Positions 11,995 through 24,373 of a stretch of DNA of 64,000 bases are shown here, piece by piece; the first letter of the stretch is position 1, and every line of letters starts with the position of its first letter. The DNA lies in contig CANNZV010001446.1 in the NCBI GenBank assembly GCA_947561585.1, positions 62,001 to 126,000 of the forward strand. The letters run 5' to 3'. This DNA comes from Caprella mutica (Eukaryota > Arthropoda > Malacostraca > Amphipoda > Caprellidae). A model generated the notes under the pieces. It ran no database searches, was not told the DNA's origin, and was given only the letters and a program-made list of their open reading frames with translations. The position numbers were made by a program, and so were the translations under genes.

Positions 11995-13038
11995 TTAAGG
12001 CATATTCAATATAGGAGAGTGTAGTGTGGGAGCTGCAATGTTTTATGGTAGGCTTTATCTTCATCTTATTTAATCAGTTCCAATAGAATATCATCTTCCA
12101 GACGTTGCTGTGTTTCGTTTATGAGAGATGCAAATGTCAGATCGGAAGACAGGCCAATTATTGTGTTTCAGCAGAAGCATCTGTTATTTTGGAAGGAATT
12201 CAAATGGAATTTTTGATATGACTATGATAAAAGATACTTATTTCGATTCATTATTTTAAATGAAAATGAGATGAAGCAAGAGAGTTGAACCAAAAGAACA
12301 ATATTGTTCAAGTAATATATAGTAGTTAGAGAACAGGAAAAATGTCCTGTAAAAGTATATATTGTTTTATTTGTGAAGTATATAATTCATCTAAAATTTT
12401 GTCTTTAAATATCTCATATAGTTAGTTTATTAATAAGTATATTTTATGCATGTATCTTAAATTATGATGGAAATAAAATAATTCTTTATTTCAATCATTA
12501 TATGCGATAAGTAATTATTTCCAAAAAATGGTGATAATGCAATATTGTTTCATAATAATGCATTAACATTATCATTCATATATAATAATAAAACACTGAA
12601 TGCATTCACAATAACTAGAACAATACTTAAGATTGCCATTATATTCATGTATGATCTTCAACATAATACGAATTCCTCGAAAGTCTACCTAATTAATATC
12701 CGAATATGAGATAATTATGAACAATAATGAGCCTCTTGATTATTATTACCAGAATCTAATTTAATTAGCTCTTATTATTATTATTGTAACTCACTTGTGA
12801 ATAAACCTCTAGAGATTCATTTCCTGATAAGCTGCCTTTTATTTGAATAGAGTACGCAAATCTCTTCACTCAAATTAAAATCCTTTCACTCAGAGATCAA
12901 TTTGGTTTTCTTTGCAAACGACTAGAATCACTAGATAAATTATTCCAACATCTGTAACATAGGTAACCTTTTTTATAGGTAGGAAATATGAAATATTCTG
13001 GTTGACACCTTTTAGCATCTCTTAAGTTTTAGTCATTA
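11995..13038. other. Noncoding stretch
   Basis: AT-rich sequence with no recognisable gene, motif or repeat. Confidence 0.4.
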
Positions 13039-13199
13039 GGGTAAGTTCTTAATTATCGGTCAGTACTTCATCTTCGGTCATATAAGAAAATAACTATATT
13101 AAAATTATTATTAGATAGCACTCTGTAATAATAATTTTTATATCGTTCTTTCTTGTATGTCCGAAGATGTAGTACTGACCGATAATTAAGAACTTACCC
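13039..13199. mobile_element. MITE-A copy 1, complete
   Basis: Terminal inverted repeats begin gggtaagttcttaattatcg and extend about 50 bp through the tcttcggtcatataag region. The right arm is nearly the exact reverse complement. A TA dinucleotide flanks both ends (13,037-38 and 13,200-01), the target of the Tc1/mariner superfamily. At 161 bp with no coding sequence, it is the best-preserved member of a family with about 11 copies in this window. Confidence 0.9.
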
Positions 13200-13201
13200 T
13201 A

Positions 13202-14197
13202 TATCTTTCATTCTATTTCTTAGTCTACAGTGATCGTCAGAGCATATTTCAATTGCATATTTAATATCTATCTGTCGGTATTTCAAAAGTTAGATACGGT
13301 CCTCGACTTATATATTCCAATTGAAGTTCTTCATGATTTAAAATTTTTTTTGAAAAATTTCACTCAAGATATTCTCATTTAATTTGATTGATTTATGAAA
13401 TTTAATATATTGAAGATGTGTTTTTAATATCAATTCTTAATCACGGCAATTGAAATATCTTGTAATCAAGGAAAATTTCTTTCTCGTTGATAATTCTTGT
13501 GATTGCAATTTTGAATTCGAAAAGCAAAAATTTCTGAAGATTCATTTTAAATTTTAGATAAATAATTATCGTCGATTGAATTTAATAACTCTGAAACTAA
13601 TTGCTAAAAGTACATAGCAAATGGTTTGTTATACTTTTTCTATATTTTATTTTGCATTGTCACAATGTGATACATTTCAATCAATGTACAGTCAAAGAAA
13701 AGTGAATCAGTGATGATTTTTTAACAGTTTAAAAATTTCCAAAATGAAAATTTACTGATTGCATTGCTTGTAAATATTCTAAAATTGGTCTGTGTACACG
13801 ATGACAAATTTGTAAGATTTGAAAATAATATAACTGTTTTTCTATGAATTAACATATTGCAAATACATTTTTCTTTGAAAGTACATAGTTTATTTTCTAT
13901 ATTGAAGCAATAACTATTACAACAGCACATCTGTCTCAGGAATACGCTTACTCCTTACTCTGTTCAACAATTTTCTTAAACTGCGGCAGTAAATTCAAAT
14001 GCAGAAAATCCTCCTGATAGTGGAATGATTCAATAAAATGTTAAATTTGTAGGGTTAGGTTAGCGGTCCGGCTTGAGGTGGGGGAGGGAGGTTACCCCTC
14101 TCGGTAAAGTTCGATAGTGTAAAAATGTATAATATTAGTTATGTGCATAATAATTGCAATTTATGTTATCACTCATGAGTGATTCATATAACTTAAA
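13202..14197. other. Noncoding stretch with a GC-rich patch
   Basis: No gene recognised. At about 14,050-14,112 there is a notably G-rich segment (agggttaggttagcggtccg followed by ggtggggga) that stands out from the AT-rich background. Its origin is unknown. Confidence 0.4.
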
Positions 14198-14566
14198 CTT
14201 ATAATTAGAGCCCGGATTTCTATGTTCTAACAGAATAACAGCATAGAAAGCTATAAAAGCATATATGATCTATGCTTTATAGGCATTAAGCTATTTTGCA
14301 TACAAAGCATATAAAATTCTATTTAAGGATATTTTTGTCTATGCTACAGCATGCAAAACTCTATTTAAGAGAAATTAAAGTTTATGCTACAGTTGCTCCA
14401 TTTTCTATTTACAGTTTTTTTTTGTAATATTTTAGCAAGTCATTTAGTTCCAAGTCCTCGCAGTCTTAACAACTCATTAATTAATAATACCCAAAGTTAA
14501 GCGGTCTGAAAACGTCAAGATACGAAATTTAGTTGATGAATTTGGGTGTTATGCAATGAAAACGTT

Positions 14567-14718
14567 GTTTTGAAATGCAAGCCATGCAATGTGAAGCTGA
14601 GTAGCTACAAGAAATCAAATGCTGTATCACAGTTTAAAACAGCAAAACATAAGCATAAGAGTGGTAATTTTGTAGATTTGAATGAGGATGATGCCAACAT
14701 GATACCAACCATATTGTA
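14567..14718 (+). pseudogene. hAT transposase N-terminal BED-type zinc finger
   Basis: In frame from 14,567 the translation begins VLKCKPCNVKLSSYKK, continues with NAVSQFKTAKHKHKSGNF, and stops about 50 codons in. The CxxC pair followed by TAKHKHK matches the BED-type zinc finger of hAT transposases and their CGGBP1-like relatives, which binds element ends. Upstream residues (ENVKIRNLVDEFG) lie in a different frame, so a frameshift is present. The RNase-H-like catalytic core is not recognisable downstream and appears deleted. Confidence 0.7.
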
Positions 14719-14845
14719 GGAAATGATCCTGGATTGCAACTTATAGAATAAATACATAGCATTATCGCTAGAGTGAAAGAGGTGCATATTGAAAGGAATA
14801 TAACACAAAATGCAATGTATTTCAAGTTCACTCCGTTGACATCAG

Positions 14846-14886
14846 TTGCAATGAAGTAGAAAGAAGCTTTTCAAAACTTAAAATTG
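14846..14886 (+). pseudogene. hAT dimerisation-motif remnant
   Basis: A short plus-strand frame reads NEVERSFSKLK, close to the conserved C-terminal hAT dimerisation motif (typically S.ERSFS..K). Just upstream, another frame reads FTPLTSV, which also fits the block preceding that motif, so a one- or two-base indel separates them. It lies about 130 bp after the zinc-finger relic, showing that most of the transposase between them was lost. Confidence 0.65.
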
Positions 14887-15904
14887 TTTATTGTTAAATT
14901 ATTTATATTCTAAATATAGCTACTATTATTTTTATCTAGCTAGATGAATAAATAATTAAATCTCATTAATTTCCATATATCGTTATATAGAGACTTATTT
15001 TCTTTTTCTAATATTTTGTTAGATATTAATGAAACTTTAGCTGTCTCTTAGTAGATCTAAGAATCTGAGAAATTATCGTTTATGGTTATTTGTTGCTATA
15101 TTATTTAATTGTCATATATTAATAAAATGCGATGCACAAAATGTGGTTCGATTTCCATTTCCATTTTTAATAATTACAAAAAATGTACTTCGATAATTTT
15201 CCATTTGAAACGAGAAACATTATTCAACATCATATATACAACCTCAAAATTAAAGAAAAGTATACGTAATTAAGTCTACCATTTGACTCATACGGCATGT
15301 TTTTAATGTTTTTGAATAAAGAAAACGCTATTTGAGGTATAACTAGTCAATTTATAACGGCATATTTAGCATAGAGTTTGGGCTATAAAGCATATTTTTA
15401 GAGCATATTTTGCATATTGTTTAGTGCTATTCCGCCTAGATTGAAAGGGCATAGAAATCCGGGCTCTACTTATAATTAAACTAAACTGTTTAACTAATAA
15501 AATGATGTACAAGGCAGCTGTCCGCTTATCACCAGAAATGCACTTTTATTTAAAGTAATTTTATTTAGTGTTATTAAAGTAAATTTAATCCAGCTTTATG
15601 TGGTGAAACTTCACGCTGTTGGAATTTTACGCTGGAGGATTTTTCCAGCGGTGGAATTTACCTGGTTGAATTGTCCGTGGAGGAACTAACCTAGAACCAT
15701 TTGATAGCTGATGTTCATCGTTTTAAATGCATTCAGATATAAATTATAGATAGGGTCGGACGGGGTATCACTCAAAACTAAAGGTACTAGAGAAACTCTT
15801 TTCCTCGTGATGAAATGGTCATTAATGAGGATGGTTCTCAACCAGTTTCGAAATAACACCTAAATAAATAAAATACTTATTTGCAATTTTTTGTGCGTAA
15901 CTTT

Positions 15905-15999
15905 TAGTGAGTGCATCGGAGTATCACTGCGCACATGAAGGGGTATTACTGCGCACATGAAGGGGTATTACTGCGCACATGAAGGGGTATTACTGCGCA
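15905..15999. repeat. 22-bp tandem repeat of the element's terminal motif
   Basis: About four units of gcgcacatgaaggggtatta with period 22. Each carries a variant of the inner TIR motif ggggtatcactgcgca of the surrounding element. Confidence 0.85.
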
Positions 16000-16014
16000 T
16001 TGCATAAATATAGC

Positions 16015-16320
16015 ACTTTTCTCCCCCACCTAAATACCTCCTGTCCCCATTTTAGTACCCCTCCTCCTCCTTATCTAAACCCCCTTCTTTCTACATCTAA
16101 ATATCCCTCTCCTCTCATCTAAATCCCCCTCCCTTCCCATCTAAATCCCCTCTCTTACCATTTTAATCACACTCTCTCTTCATCGAGATCTCCCTCTCTT
16201 CCCATTTAAATTTTCTCTCTTCTCCATCTATTTACCTATCTCCACCATCTATGTCCCCCTCTCCCACATTTAAATTTTCCTCTCCCTCATATAAACGTCT
16301 GTGTTTCCCCCTCTACATGC
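16015..16320. repeat. Degenerate pyrimidine-rich repeat
   Basis: Recurring blocks such as catctaaatccccctc repeat at about 20-30 bp spacing with much drift. They lie within the 1.33-kb TIR element. A separate C12 run lies at about 16,466-16,477. Confidence 0.65.
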
Positions 16321-17404
16321 ACTCTTCACAATCTACTTATCCCTTGCCTTTTGCAACAAATTTAACACTTAAATTTTACGCCACTATATAGTTAACTTCT
16401 TATATCAAGCAATATAATACGATCGTACGTTTATTGTTAATCAATATTTAATTCAAAAAGCTTTCACCCCCCCCCCACAAATACCCACTCTCCCAGTTTC
16501 AGTACCCCCACATCAAGTTGCATAGCTACTAAACAATCGTAAGTTTATTGTTAATCAAATTTATAATTAAATAGCACCTTATTCAATATTTATGCCTTTA
16601 TTAAGAGCTAAAAACTCATAATTTTTATACTCATTTACATACAAATATGGTTATTAATGATGCGCAGTGATACCCTCTACTTCTAAATTGTCTGAGGTAT
16701 CATTGCGCACGGTTGTGGCAGGAAAACCGTTAAAACTGAGAAGATGAAAATTTGACATAATGTAACTGTTATTGATTGTGTTAACATGTTAAGACAAGAT
16801 GAATCTATAAATCTTGGTGAAAGAGTTATTGGAGAGTTTGCGGAATTTAAAAAACACCAGCGCAAACTTTTTTCGGATCATTCTGAGAGCACTACATATA
16901 TCGTGACTCAGCTCTAGAAATATTCATAGGATAATGGTGCGTCATAATGTTTATGAGAGAAAAGAAGATGCTTGAAATGATGGTGCTATCAGATTTAGGC
17001 TAAAACAATTGGTTTCAAAATTATAAGTGGTGCGGAGTAATACCCCATAAAAAGGGTATGCGCAGTGATACCCCGTCTGACACTATATACTCTAAATATT
17101 TGTCATAATTGTGAATCACACGTATGCTACAAAGCGCCGTATTTTGCTAACATCTCAGCCACAAATATTTTCTTCTAAGAAAGCGCCTAGACGAAAAATG
17201 GCATCCGGCAAACGGAAGAGAAACTTTGCTGAGTTTCATCCTTTATTATTTGAGAGATGGAAAGAAAGGAGAATATTTAAAATCCTATTGCTAAACTTTA
17301 GCATGAAATTGTCTGAATTATTTACAGTCCACATAATCTTGACGAATGAAGATATATTCATACTCGGAGAGATCCTCATTGAATTATATCAATCTTCATG
17401 TAGA

Positions 17405-17660
17405 TTCTAAATACTCTCTCCTCTTCATTTTCCTCTTACATCCACAGTCTTCATTGATTGTATCCCTTTAAGTAACTGAATTCACGCAGTAGCTTTTTTG
17501 TATCCATGAGCATTTTTAACGACTAGTGTTAGATGACCTTATTATTGAAGCCACTTTCATTTGCTGACTTCTTTTTCGAGTCCTTTGTATTTAATTTCCT
17601 TTTGACGTCAGCAATATGGCCTTTGGTTCCGAAACAGACTTTATTTCTCTTATTAAAATA
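17405..17660 (-). pseudogene. Repeat R3 copy 1, coding-like relic
   Basis: On the minus strand one frame reads CFGTKGHIADVKRKLNTK and continues DSKKKSANESGF before a stop, then MLMDTKKLLREFSYLKGY in the same frame. The same blocks occur at 33,800-34,075 (CFGTEDCVVDIKTNLSTK in one frame, ESGFMHEF and MLADAEKLLFECSHL in another). I do not recognise the protein. Alternation of frames between copies shows that both are broken. It may be a transposon gene or a duplicated host gene fragment. Confidence 0.5.
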
Positions 17661-18060
17661 AGTATACATTCTAAATTATTTAATCTGTAGTGCTTAGCTT
17701 CTTTCCAGAGAGATGAAATGAGTAAATTTGTAAATGCTTTGCCAGTATTATATTTATTCCCCATTATTTTCCCTCCATATTTAAGTAGGTATTTGTTACC
17801 TAGTTTTGTACCATAGCTAGTACGAAATTTATTGATGTCGGACATTCAAACGTTCTGACTTTCGTCAGTTACCGTTTGAATGTTCCACAAAGAGGTGATC
17901 TCCAGGTATGTTTTGTGTTAGTTTAAGTTCCTATTTTTTTAACTGTCTTACAGTTTATGTATAGTTCATTTTTTTACAGTCAGTTATATTGTTTCCTTTT
18001 TCATTCCAGCTGTGTATCAACTGTGTACCAGGCTTATAAACCTAAAGCCTAATTGAAGCT
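17661..18060. other. Noncoding stretch
   Basis: The part up to about 17,850 may still belong to repeat R3: the tttaagtaggtatttgtta segment resembles one at about 28,575-28,595. No gene was recognised. Confidence 0.35.
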
Positions 18061-18480
18061 AAAATCTACATTCATTGTGCCTAATCTACAGTCATTGTGC
18101 CTAATCTACAGTCATTGTGCCTAATCTACAGTCATTGTGCCTAATCTACAGTCATTGTGCCTAATCTACAGTCATTGTGCCTAATCTACAGTCATTGTGC
18201 CTAATCTACAGTCATTGTGCCTAATCTACAGTCATTGTGCCTAATCTACAGTCATTGTGCCTAATCTACAGTCATTGTGCCTAATCTACAGTCATTGTGC
18301 CTAATCTACAGTCATTGTGCCTAATCTACAGTCATTGTGCCTAATCTACAGTCATTGTGCCTAATCTACAGTCATTGTGCCTAATCTACAGTCATTGTGC
18401 CTAATCTACAGTCATTGTGCCTAATCTACAGTCATTGTGCCTAATCTACAGTCATTGTGCCTAAACCTTTGCGATTGTGC
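18061..18480. repeat. 20-bp minisatellite, 19 identical units plus worn ends
   Basis: The unit is ctaatctacagtcattgtgc. Nineteen units from 18,081 to 18,460 are identical. The first unit (18,061-18,080) and the last (18,461-18,480) are diverged, and a still weaker unit may follow at 18,481-18,500. Confidence 0.97.
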
Positions 18481-18500
18481 CCAAACCACCCTATTTGCCA

Positions 18501-20850
18501 CTGAACCTTACTCCTGTGTGACTACCTGGCAAAGATAAGTTTTTCTTGGTTTTTATTTTAGTTGAATTCACTTAATATAAAATCCATGTTGTTTTCTTTA
18601 AATTATTGAGTTCACCTCCACCCTGGGCCGTTCCAATTTACTTACTAATAAATTTGTAATTAATTAATTAATCTTTTCTTTTTTTTTTGTTAGGCGATTA
18701 AACTAAATTGTTAAAGTAGTCATATAAAAATTAAAATCTTTTGTTCGGACTAGTTTTTCCTGATCCTTATTTTAAAATTTATCAAACTTAAAATCTATTG
18801 GAACGTTAAAATTTACAAAATTCTTAATTATATTTCAAATTTTCATTTTATTTTCACACAAGAAACTTTTTGATTGGTTTTAAGGAAATACAATATTCAT
18901 CAAATACATTGAATACATAAATATTAAATACAATATATTAGGATTTCATTCTTCTTGCTTATAATTGATAAAAAGTGTCCTTTTAAACAAAACAAAAATA
19001 AATATTAAGATCATATTCATAGAACTAATGATGCTATTAATGATGATGATCAGATTGCAAGCTAATTAATTCCAGGGAGAATGTGGTTATCGTTCAATCT
19101 CACTCGGGAAAACCCTTCAAAAACCTCTCTTGATTTACACTTTAGATTTGAAAAATTATTTAACTTTCACGATTTGAAAAATTGAAGAAATTTATAGTTA
19201 CTAACAAACTGCGTTGAAATATTTTATCATAGTCTTTATTAAGATAGTGAACAATGTTAAAATACTATTGAAACATTGCTAATGTTTGGTGTGAATTGTT
19301 ACGCTAATATCCCTTGATGTTTGTGAAGGAAATATCCTCCAAATATTTTAGAAGGAGAAGGCGCGACTCAAATAACCTCGAGTAACAAATAATGGAAGGA
19401 CATGAATATTTCTGAATTTAATTCCCTCTTGAGATTTGAATCACTCTCTTTCTGACACAGATTGGTGAGAGAGTTTCTTTTTAAATATTACCTGGAGCTA
19501 AGTTTTGAGAGTATGTAAAATGAAGGAAAAGTAAAGCAATAGTACAATGAATAGACTGACGCCATATAAAAATAATTTAAGTCCTTTAATTGATATTACG
19601 TATACTAATTCATATTTTCAAATTGGCCGAAGCCTGAGTAGAAAAGAATCAGAATCTTTTTACTAATTATTCATGGATTCATGGAGTTGCAAGAGGTTAA
19701 TGTCAAAGGGAGAATTTCGAATTCAAGGCCTGGTTAGGAACTGTATGACCACCAGACAGATGTCCCTCAGAGTTAACAGACATGAATACACTAAAGCAGT
19801 TCAGTATGAAGGCATTCAATTTGCATACATTTGAATGTCTCGAATTTTTCATTGAGTGGTACAAAATTTTATCTGGTATAGTACATATAGCTTAGCAGGT
19901 ATATTCTATGTACAATTATATATATTTTTAGTTATTCAATATGCATAATGTTAGATAATCAACAGCAACTATTTAAATAAAAGTTAATCAGATATTCAAC
20001 ACATAGTTTATAATGTATATAGTATGTTATTAGGTATATATAACATATAAGTTTTGGATATTCAACATATATTTCATCAAGTTTTCACTACACGATTATA
20101 TTAGTTCTTTCTTGGAGAGATTATTTTAAATATATATGTATAATTGTATGTACGTCCGTGTATTGAAAAATATTATTTTTTCATATATAATATAGAGGAA
20201 GACATTGAATATCAAATTTGAATATTATTTATTGTTAATAATAATATGTGCAAAGCTAACTTATAAATCATATTTATGAAGTAATTTGAAATTACAAATC
20301 ATTAAACTAATTCGATTAGTAAACGAAGTATGAAATGGTTGTACTTTCATAATAAAAATGGTACGTGAATTGGATAACTTTTATACTGTGTACTTATATA
20401 AACTTATTTTTTTTCTTACATTTAAGTAAGGTACCTACATTGTTTCACAGATTATAACACTGAGCAAGTTACATAACCTCTTACTTAATCTTATGTTACG
20501 TACTATTTAGCAGGTTTAATGAACATAGAATTATAAAGAAGATCATACTTTATAACAAAATCATCGTATAATAATTTTACCATATTCTACTTCTTCAACT
20601 TCAACTATTCATCTATTTATATTTCACTCGGTTTCAAGCAAAATAACACCTAATTTTTGTGTAGGTCGCATCAATACCTTTCAACTAATTTATCGTCTTA
20701 CATGAGTGCAATGCGTGCATCAATGATCTGTAATGCTCCGATGCTACTAAGATAATCTCCAGACACAGATCTCTTAATTTATTCACAAAGTGATCATTTG
20801 AATATATAATTAGATTATAAATGCACTAATGAAGCTCTTGAAATGCATTA
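18501..20850. other. Noncoding stretch, 2.3 kb
   Basis: AT-rich sequence with no recognisable gene, transposon end or repeat array. Confidence 0.4.
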
Positions 20851-21488
20851 CTGATAATAGTATTGATGTAGTTCCACTATTGATGTAGTAATAATATTGA
20901 TGTAGTAATAGTATTGATGTAGTAATAATATTGATGTAGTAATAGTACTGATGTAGTAATAGTATTGATGTAGTAATAGTATTGATGTAGTAATAGTATT
21001 GATGTAGTAATAGTATTGATGTAGCAACAATATTGAAGTAGTTCCACTATTGATGTAGTAATAGTATTGATGTAGTAATAATATTGATGTAGTTCCACTA
21101 TTGATGCAGTAATAATATTGATGTAGTTCCACTATTGATGTAGTAATAATATTGTTTTAATTATAGTATTGATGTAGTGATAGTATTGATGTAGTAATAG
21201 TATTGATGTAGTAATAGTATTGATGTAGTAATAGTATTGATGTAGTAATAGTATTGATGTAGTAATAATATTGATTTAATTATAGTATTGATGTAGTAAT
21301 AATATTGTTTTAATTATAGTATTGATGTAGTGATAGTATTGATGTAGTAATAGTATTGATGTAGTAATAGTATTGATGTAGTAATAGTATTGATGTAGTA
21401 ATAGTATTGATGTAGTAATAGTATTGATGTAGTAATAGTATTGATGTAGTAATAGTATTGATGTAGTATTAGTATAGATGTAATAATA
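20851..21488. repeat. 17-bp minisatellite
   Basis: The main unit is attgatgtagtaatagt, with about 36 units. Variants include attgatgtagttccact, attgatgtagtaataat and a longer attgttttaattatagt form. A block near 21,140-21,260 is repeated at about 21,285-21,400, pointing to a second, larger-scale duplication. Open frames of up to 94 codons on the minus strand are a by-product of the repeat. Confidence 0.95.
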
Positions 21489-22575
21489 GTAGTATGTAAC
21501 AGTATTGTAGACATATGTAACTTAATACTAAATATTGTGTAACATTATTACTACAGTATTAAGTAACACATACAATAGTGGAATAGTAGTCAGAACGTAT
21601 TCATACGATTGCCAATGGTGAAGTTTTTTCGACTAAGCTTTAATCGTCAAATGATCTCTAAACACGATTATTTTGATGTATTATTAATATTATATATTAA
21701 CATGTATTCAAGAATTAATTTGAATAAATTATATAATGAAACTAAAAATTACATTTAAAGAATTGAAAAGGTTTGTGGGAATCCAATTACCAGCGGGAGG
21801 AACAAGTTTAGAAGTTAAGACAGGCCTGATATATATCTGCTCTTCCGCAGATAGTATATAGCGTCCTTTTTACCTGTGAAACTATATAAAAATGAAAAAA
21901 TTGTTGAGTTATTTTTAACTAACTATTGAAAGAATGTGTTGATCTGATATAAATCGATACAATTTTATTCTTAGAAAAAAAAAGAATAATAGAAAATTGT
22001 TCTAGTTTGTCAAAGTGATTATTAAGAAAAATTATTGAAATCTAGTCTACGGTAATTGCTATGAATATTTAAGTATCTTTTTGACAGTGATATTGAATAT
22101 ATTCACGAAATTTCTGCGAAATTATACAAATTAAATATATGGAAATAGTCCTCAAAATAATGAATTTAATACTAAGGGTGTGACGTTGCTTTATTTTATG
22201 ATCCTAATCCCTGATATGGCTTACACCTTTTCCCTGCCATCAACAGTAATGTAGGCAACAAATTCTCCACACTAAAGGTTACATGTTAATATGGTGAGAG
22301 TGATGGAGCTACTTACTGAGGTTAAAATGAAACAAAGGGAAATTACTTGGTGGGAAATCATTTAGGTACTCTACAGAATGGAGTCTAATTTCCATAGGAA
22401 ATATTATCACAAAATATAATGTTTCATATGGAATATTATAACGAATTATAATGTTTCATATTAAATATTATAACAAAATATAATGGATGAATTTCTTTAT
22501 ATTCGATTTTAATATATTCAGATAAGGTAGAGTTTTCTATATAATAATATTTTTAAAGAACGGTTTCCTATAAGG

Positions 22576-22621
<46 letters not shown>

Positions 22622-23366
22622 TAATGCTAATTCAATGATATTGTATGATAAATAATAGTATTTGGAGCATGAATCAAACAAGCTATTTAATAAATCTCTT
22701 TCAGACTTATCTCTTAGCAGATTAGACTTATTTTGGAGTTATTTGACTGTTTTCACATATTCTATTATATAATTAAAAACTAAATAGTGATTATTATTAA
22801 AATAAAATTTAAATAATAATTATTATATTTATTTTTCATATATGATCGAAGAGGCGGAACCATTCGATAATTTAATATTTATCCTCTATTCATTATATTT
22901 CTTTTGTAACTAAAACTTGTCTTATATTTTTAGTTAGTTTTAGTTAGTTTTAACCATGTACATATGTAAATGTATATTTTTCTTCGATAAATCTGTATGT
23001 ATTTATTCATATAAATCACGATTGAATTACATTCAACTATACTCTCCCATAGCTCCACTGAGGGTACAATCGATCCATCACACTCTAATTATTCCCATAT
23101 TTGCTCATTTATTTGCTATCAATCAGAGCCAAAAACTAACTAATTAATCCCAATTAGAAAGTGTTTGCATAGCTATGAATTATTTGTTCTAATTAAGTGA
23201 ACTCAGTAACGTTAGATAGCAACTTGTACTCTAGAACATTTGTGCTATTATTGCTTCGATTATTTTTGAACAGTTTAATGTGTTTTCAATAAAAGTTATT
23301 GTTTGTTCTCCGTTTCCATTATAATGAAGTGACAATTGAAATTATAGACAATCTGCATGTAACGTA
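21489..23366. other. Noncoding stretch
   Basis: No gene recognised. It contains a small hairpin near 21,838 (tatctgc...gcagata) and a TA microsatellite listed separately. Confidence 0.4.
22581..22617. repeat. (TA)n microsatellite
   Basis: An uninterrupted run of about 18 TA dinucleotides. Shorter TA runs occur at about 31,696-31,715 and 44,943-44,962. Confidence 0.95.
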
Positions 23367-23500
23367 GTTCCGAGTTATCGGACAGTTTCACATCTTCGAT
23401 CATATAAGAAAGTGTATGTAATGAGTAAATTAAAAGTTAAATAATAATTACTTTTTCTTATATGAATGAAGATGTGAAACTATCTGATAAATTGGAATCC
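23367..23500. mobile_element. MITE-A copy 2
   Basis: The left arm contains gagttatcggacagtttcac and cttcgatcatataag. The right arm has the inverse (cttatatgaatgaagatgtg, then ctgataaattgg). TA lies on both sides (23,365-66, 23,501-02). At 134 bp the arms are diverged compared with copy 1. Confidence 0.8.
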
Positions 23501-24156
23501 TACATATGTTCTTTGATTAAATTAATTAAGAAATATACTTTTGTAGCTTGTAAAAAGACATATATTAAATTTAATCAATAGTAATATTTGATAATAATTA
23601 TATTGATCCACAGACTAATTTTGGATTCTATTGTGCCACGAATGGTAATAATAAGAATAAACTAGTTCGCTCCAATATCATTTTGAGATTCATATGATAG
23701 ATATTGAGATGGAATGTTATTTGATGGAAGGCTTCTCTTCTTCCATAGGTGATTCATTAGCATGAATAAAGCATTTACTTCCCTAGGAATTACGGCACTC
23801 AGCCTATGCACCGTCAGACAATGACATTGGCCTGCAATCTTCACACCATTTACTGTAGGTTGTGAGAGATAGAATGAAGGAGTGTGTGGGGAAGATATTG
23901 GAGATGAATGAATGGCCTGAATGATTATATTATGCTCTCATCATTACGACATCTAAGAGGAAGTAATTTAGTTTATATACTGCTATTAGGAATATTTTTT
24001 GATTTTTGTATTCTATACTACTGACTTGAGTGAAAATATCTTAAACGTTTTTTTTATTGACATAAATAGTTTGGTAAATATTCTTCATATTTTAGCTGGT
24101 ACATTAAATTATGAGTTATACTTTCCTCCATATTTTACAGTACTAATTTTGTTATA
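23501..24156. other. Noncoding stretch
   Basis: Ordinary AT-rich sequence. A 60-codon minus-strand frame at 23,662-23,844 matches nothing I know. Confidence 0.35.
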
Positions 24157-24373
24157 CAGTGGGACTCCTCTATAGTGAATGTAGAGTCCTGAGTAAGGGA
24201 CTATCCGGAATGATGAACAAATTTCTGTTTGTCTTCCATAAAATGGTCATAAGTTTTCTAATGGCTATATTTCTTTTTCTTTAATCATGACAGACTAAAG
24301 AAAATTAGTTCGCTATTCAGTATTGTACCTAATTCAGGACTCCAAATTAGTTCACTATAGAAGAGTTCTACTG
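24157..24373. mobile_element. Pogo/Tigger-like MITE, copy 1
   Basis: The left end is cagtgggactcctctatagt. The right end is ttcactatagaagagttcta followed by ctg, an imperfect inverse. TA precedes the left end; the right TA is mutated. The CAGT start, the TA target and the ctctatagtgaa block resemble pogo/Tigger terminal repeats. At 217 bp it has no coding region. A second copy lies at 28,137-28,370. Confidence 0.75.

Larger units (their letters stand above)
14206..15468 (+). mobile_element. hAT transposon, internally deleted
   Basis: Perfect 19-bp terminal inverted repeats, TAGAGCCCGGATTTCTATG, lie at both ends. The 8-bp target duplication CTTATAAT is at 14,198-14,205 and 15,469-15,476, the length typical of hAT elements. 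Motifs such as agcatat recur near both ends, as is usual for hAT subterminal repeats. The interior keeps a zinc-finger start and a dimerisation-motif remnant of a transposase. The 1,263-bp length, against roughly 2.5-4 kb for complete hAT elements, shows that the middle is missing. It is non-autonomous. Confidence 0.93.
15753..17083. mobile_element. 1.33-kb TA-flanked TIR element
   Basis: The left end gggtcggacggggtatcact and the right end (reverse complement gtgtcagacggggtatcact) agree at 18 of 20 bases, and TA flanks both ends (15,751-52 and 17,084-85). The core ggggtatcactgcgca recurs inside in both orientations near 15,918-15,999, 16,660, 16,698 and 17,056. The TA target suggests the Tc1/mariner/pogo group, but no transposase motif is readable. 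A stretch at 16,800-16,880 translates as ERVIGEFAEFKKHQRKLF, which I cannot assign. Probably a non-autonomous or badly decayed element. Confidence 0.75.

Noticed and set aside
14050..14112. Telomere-like repeat (ttaggttag)
   Set aside because: Only about two TTAGG-like words are present; there is no array.
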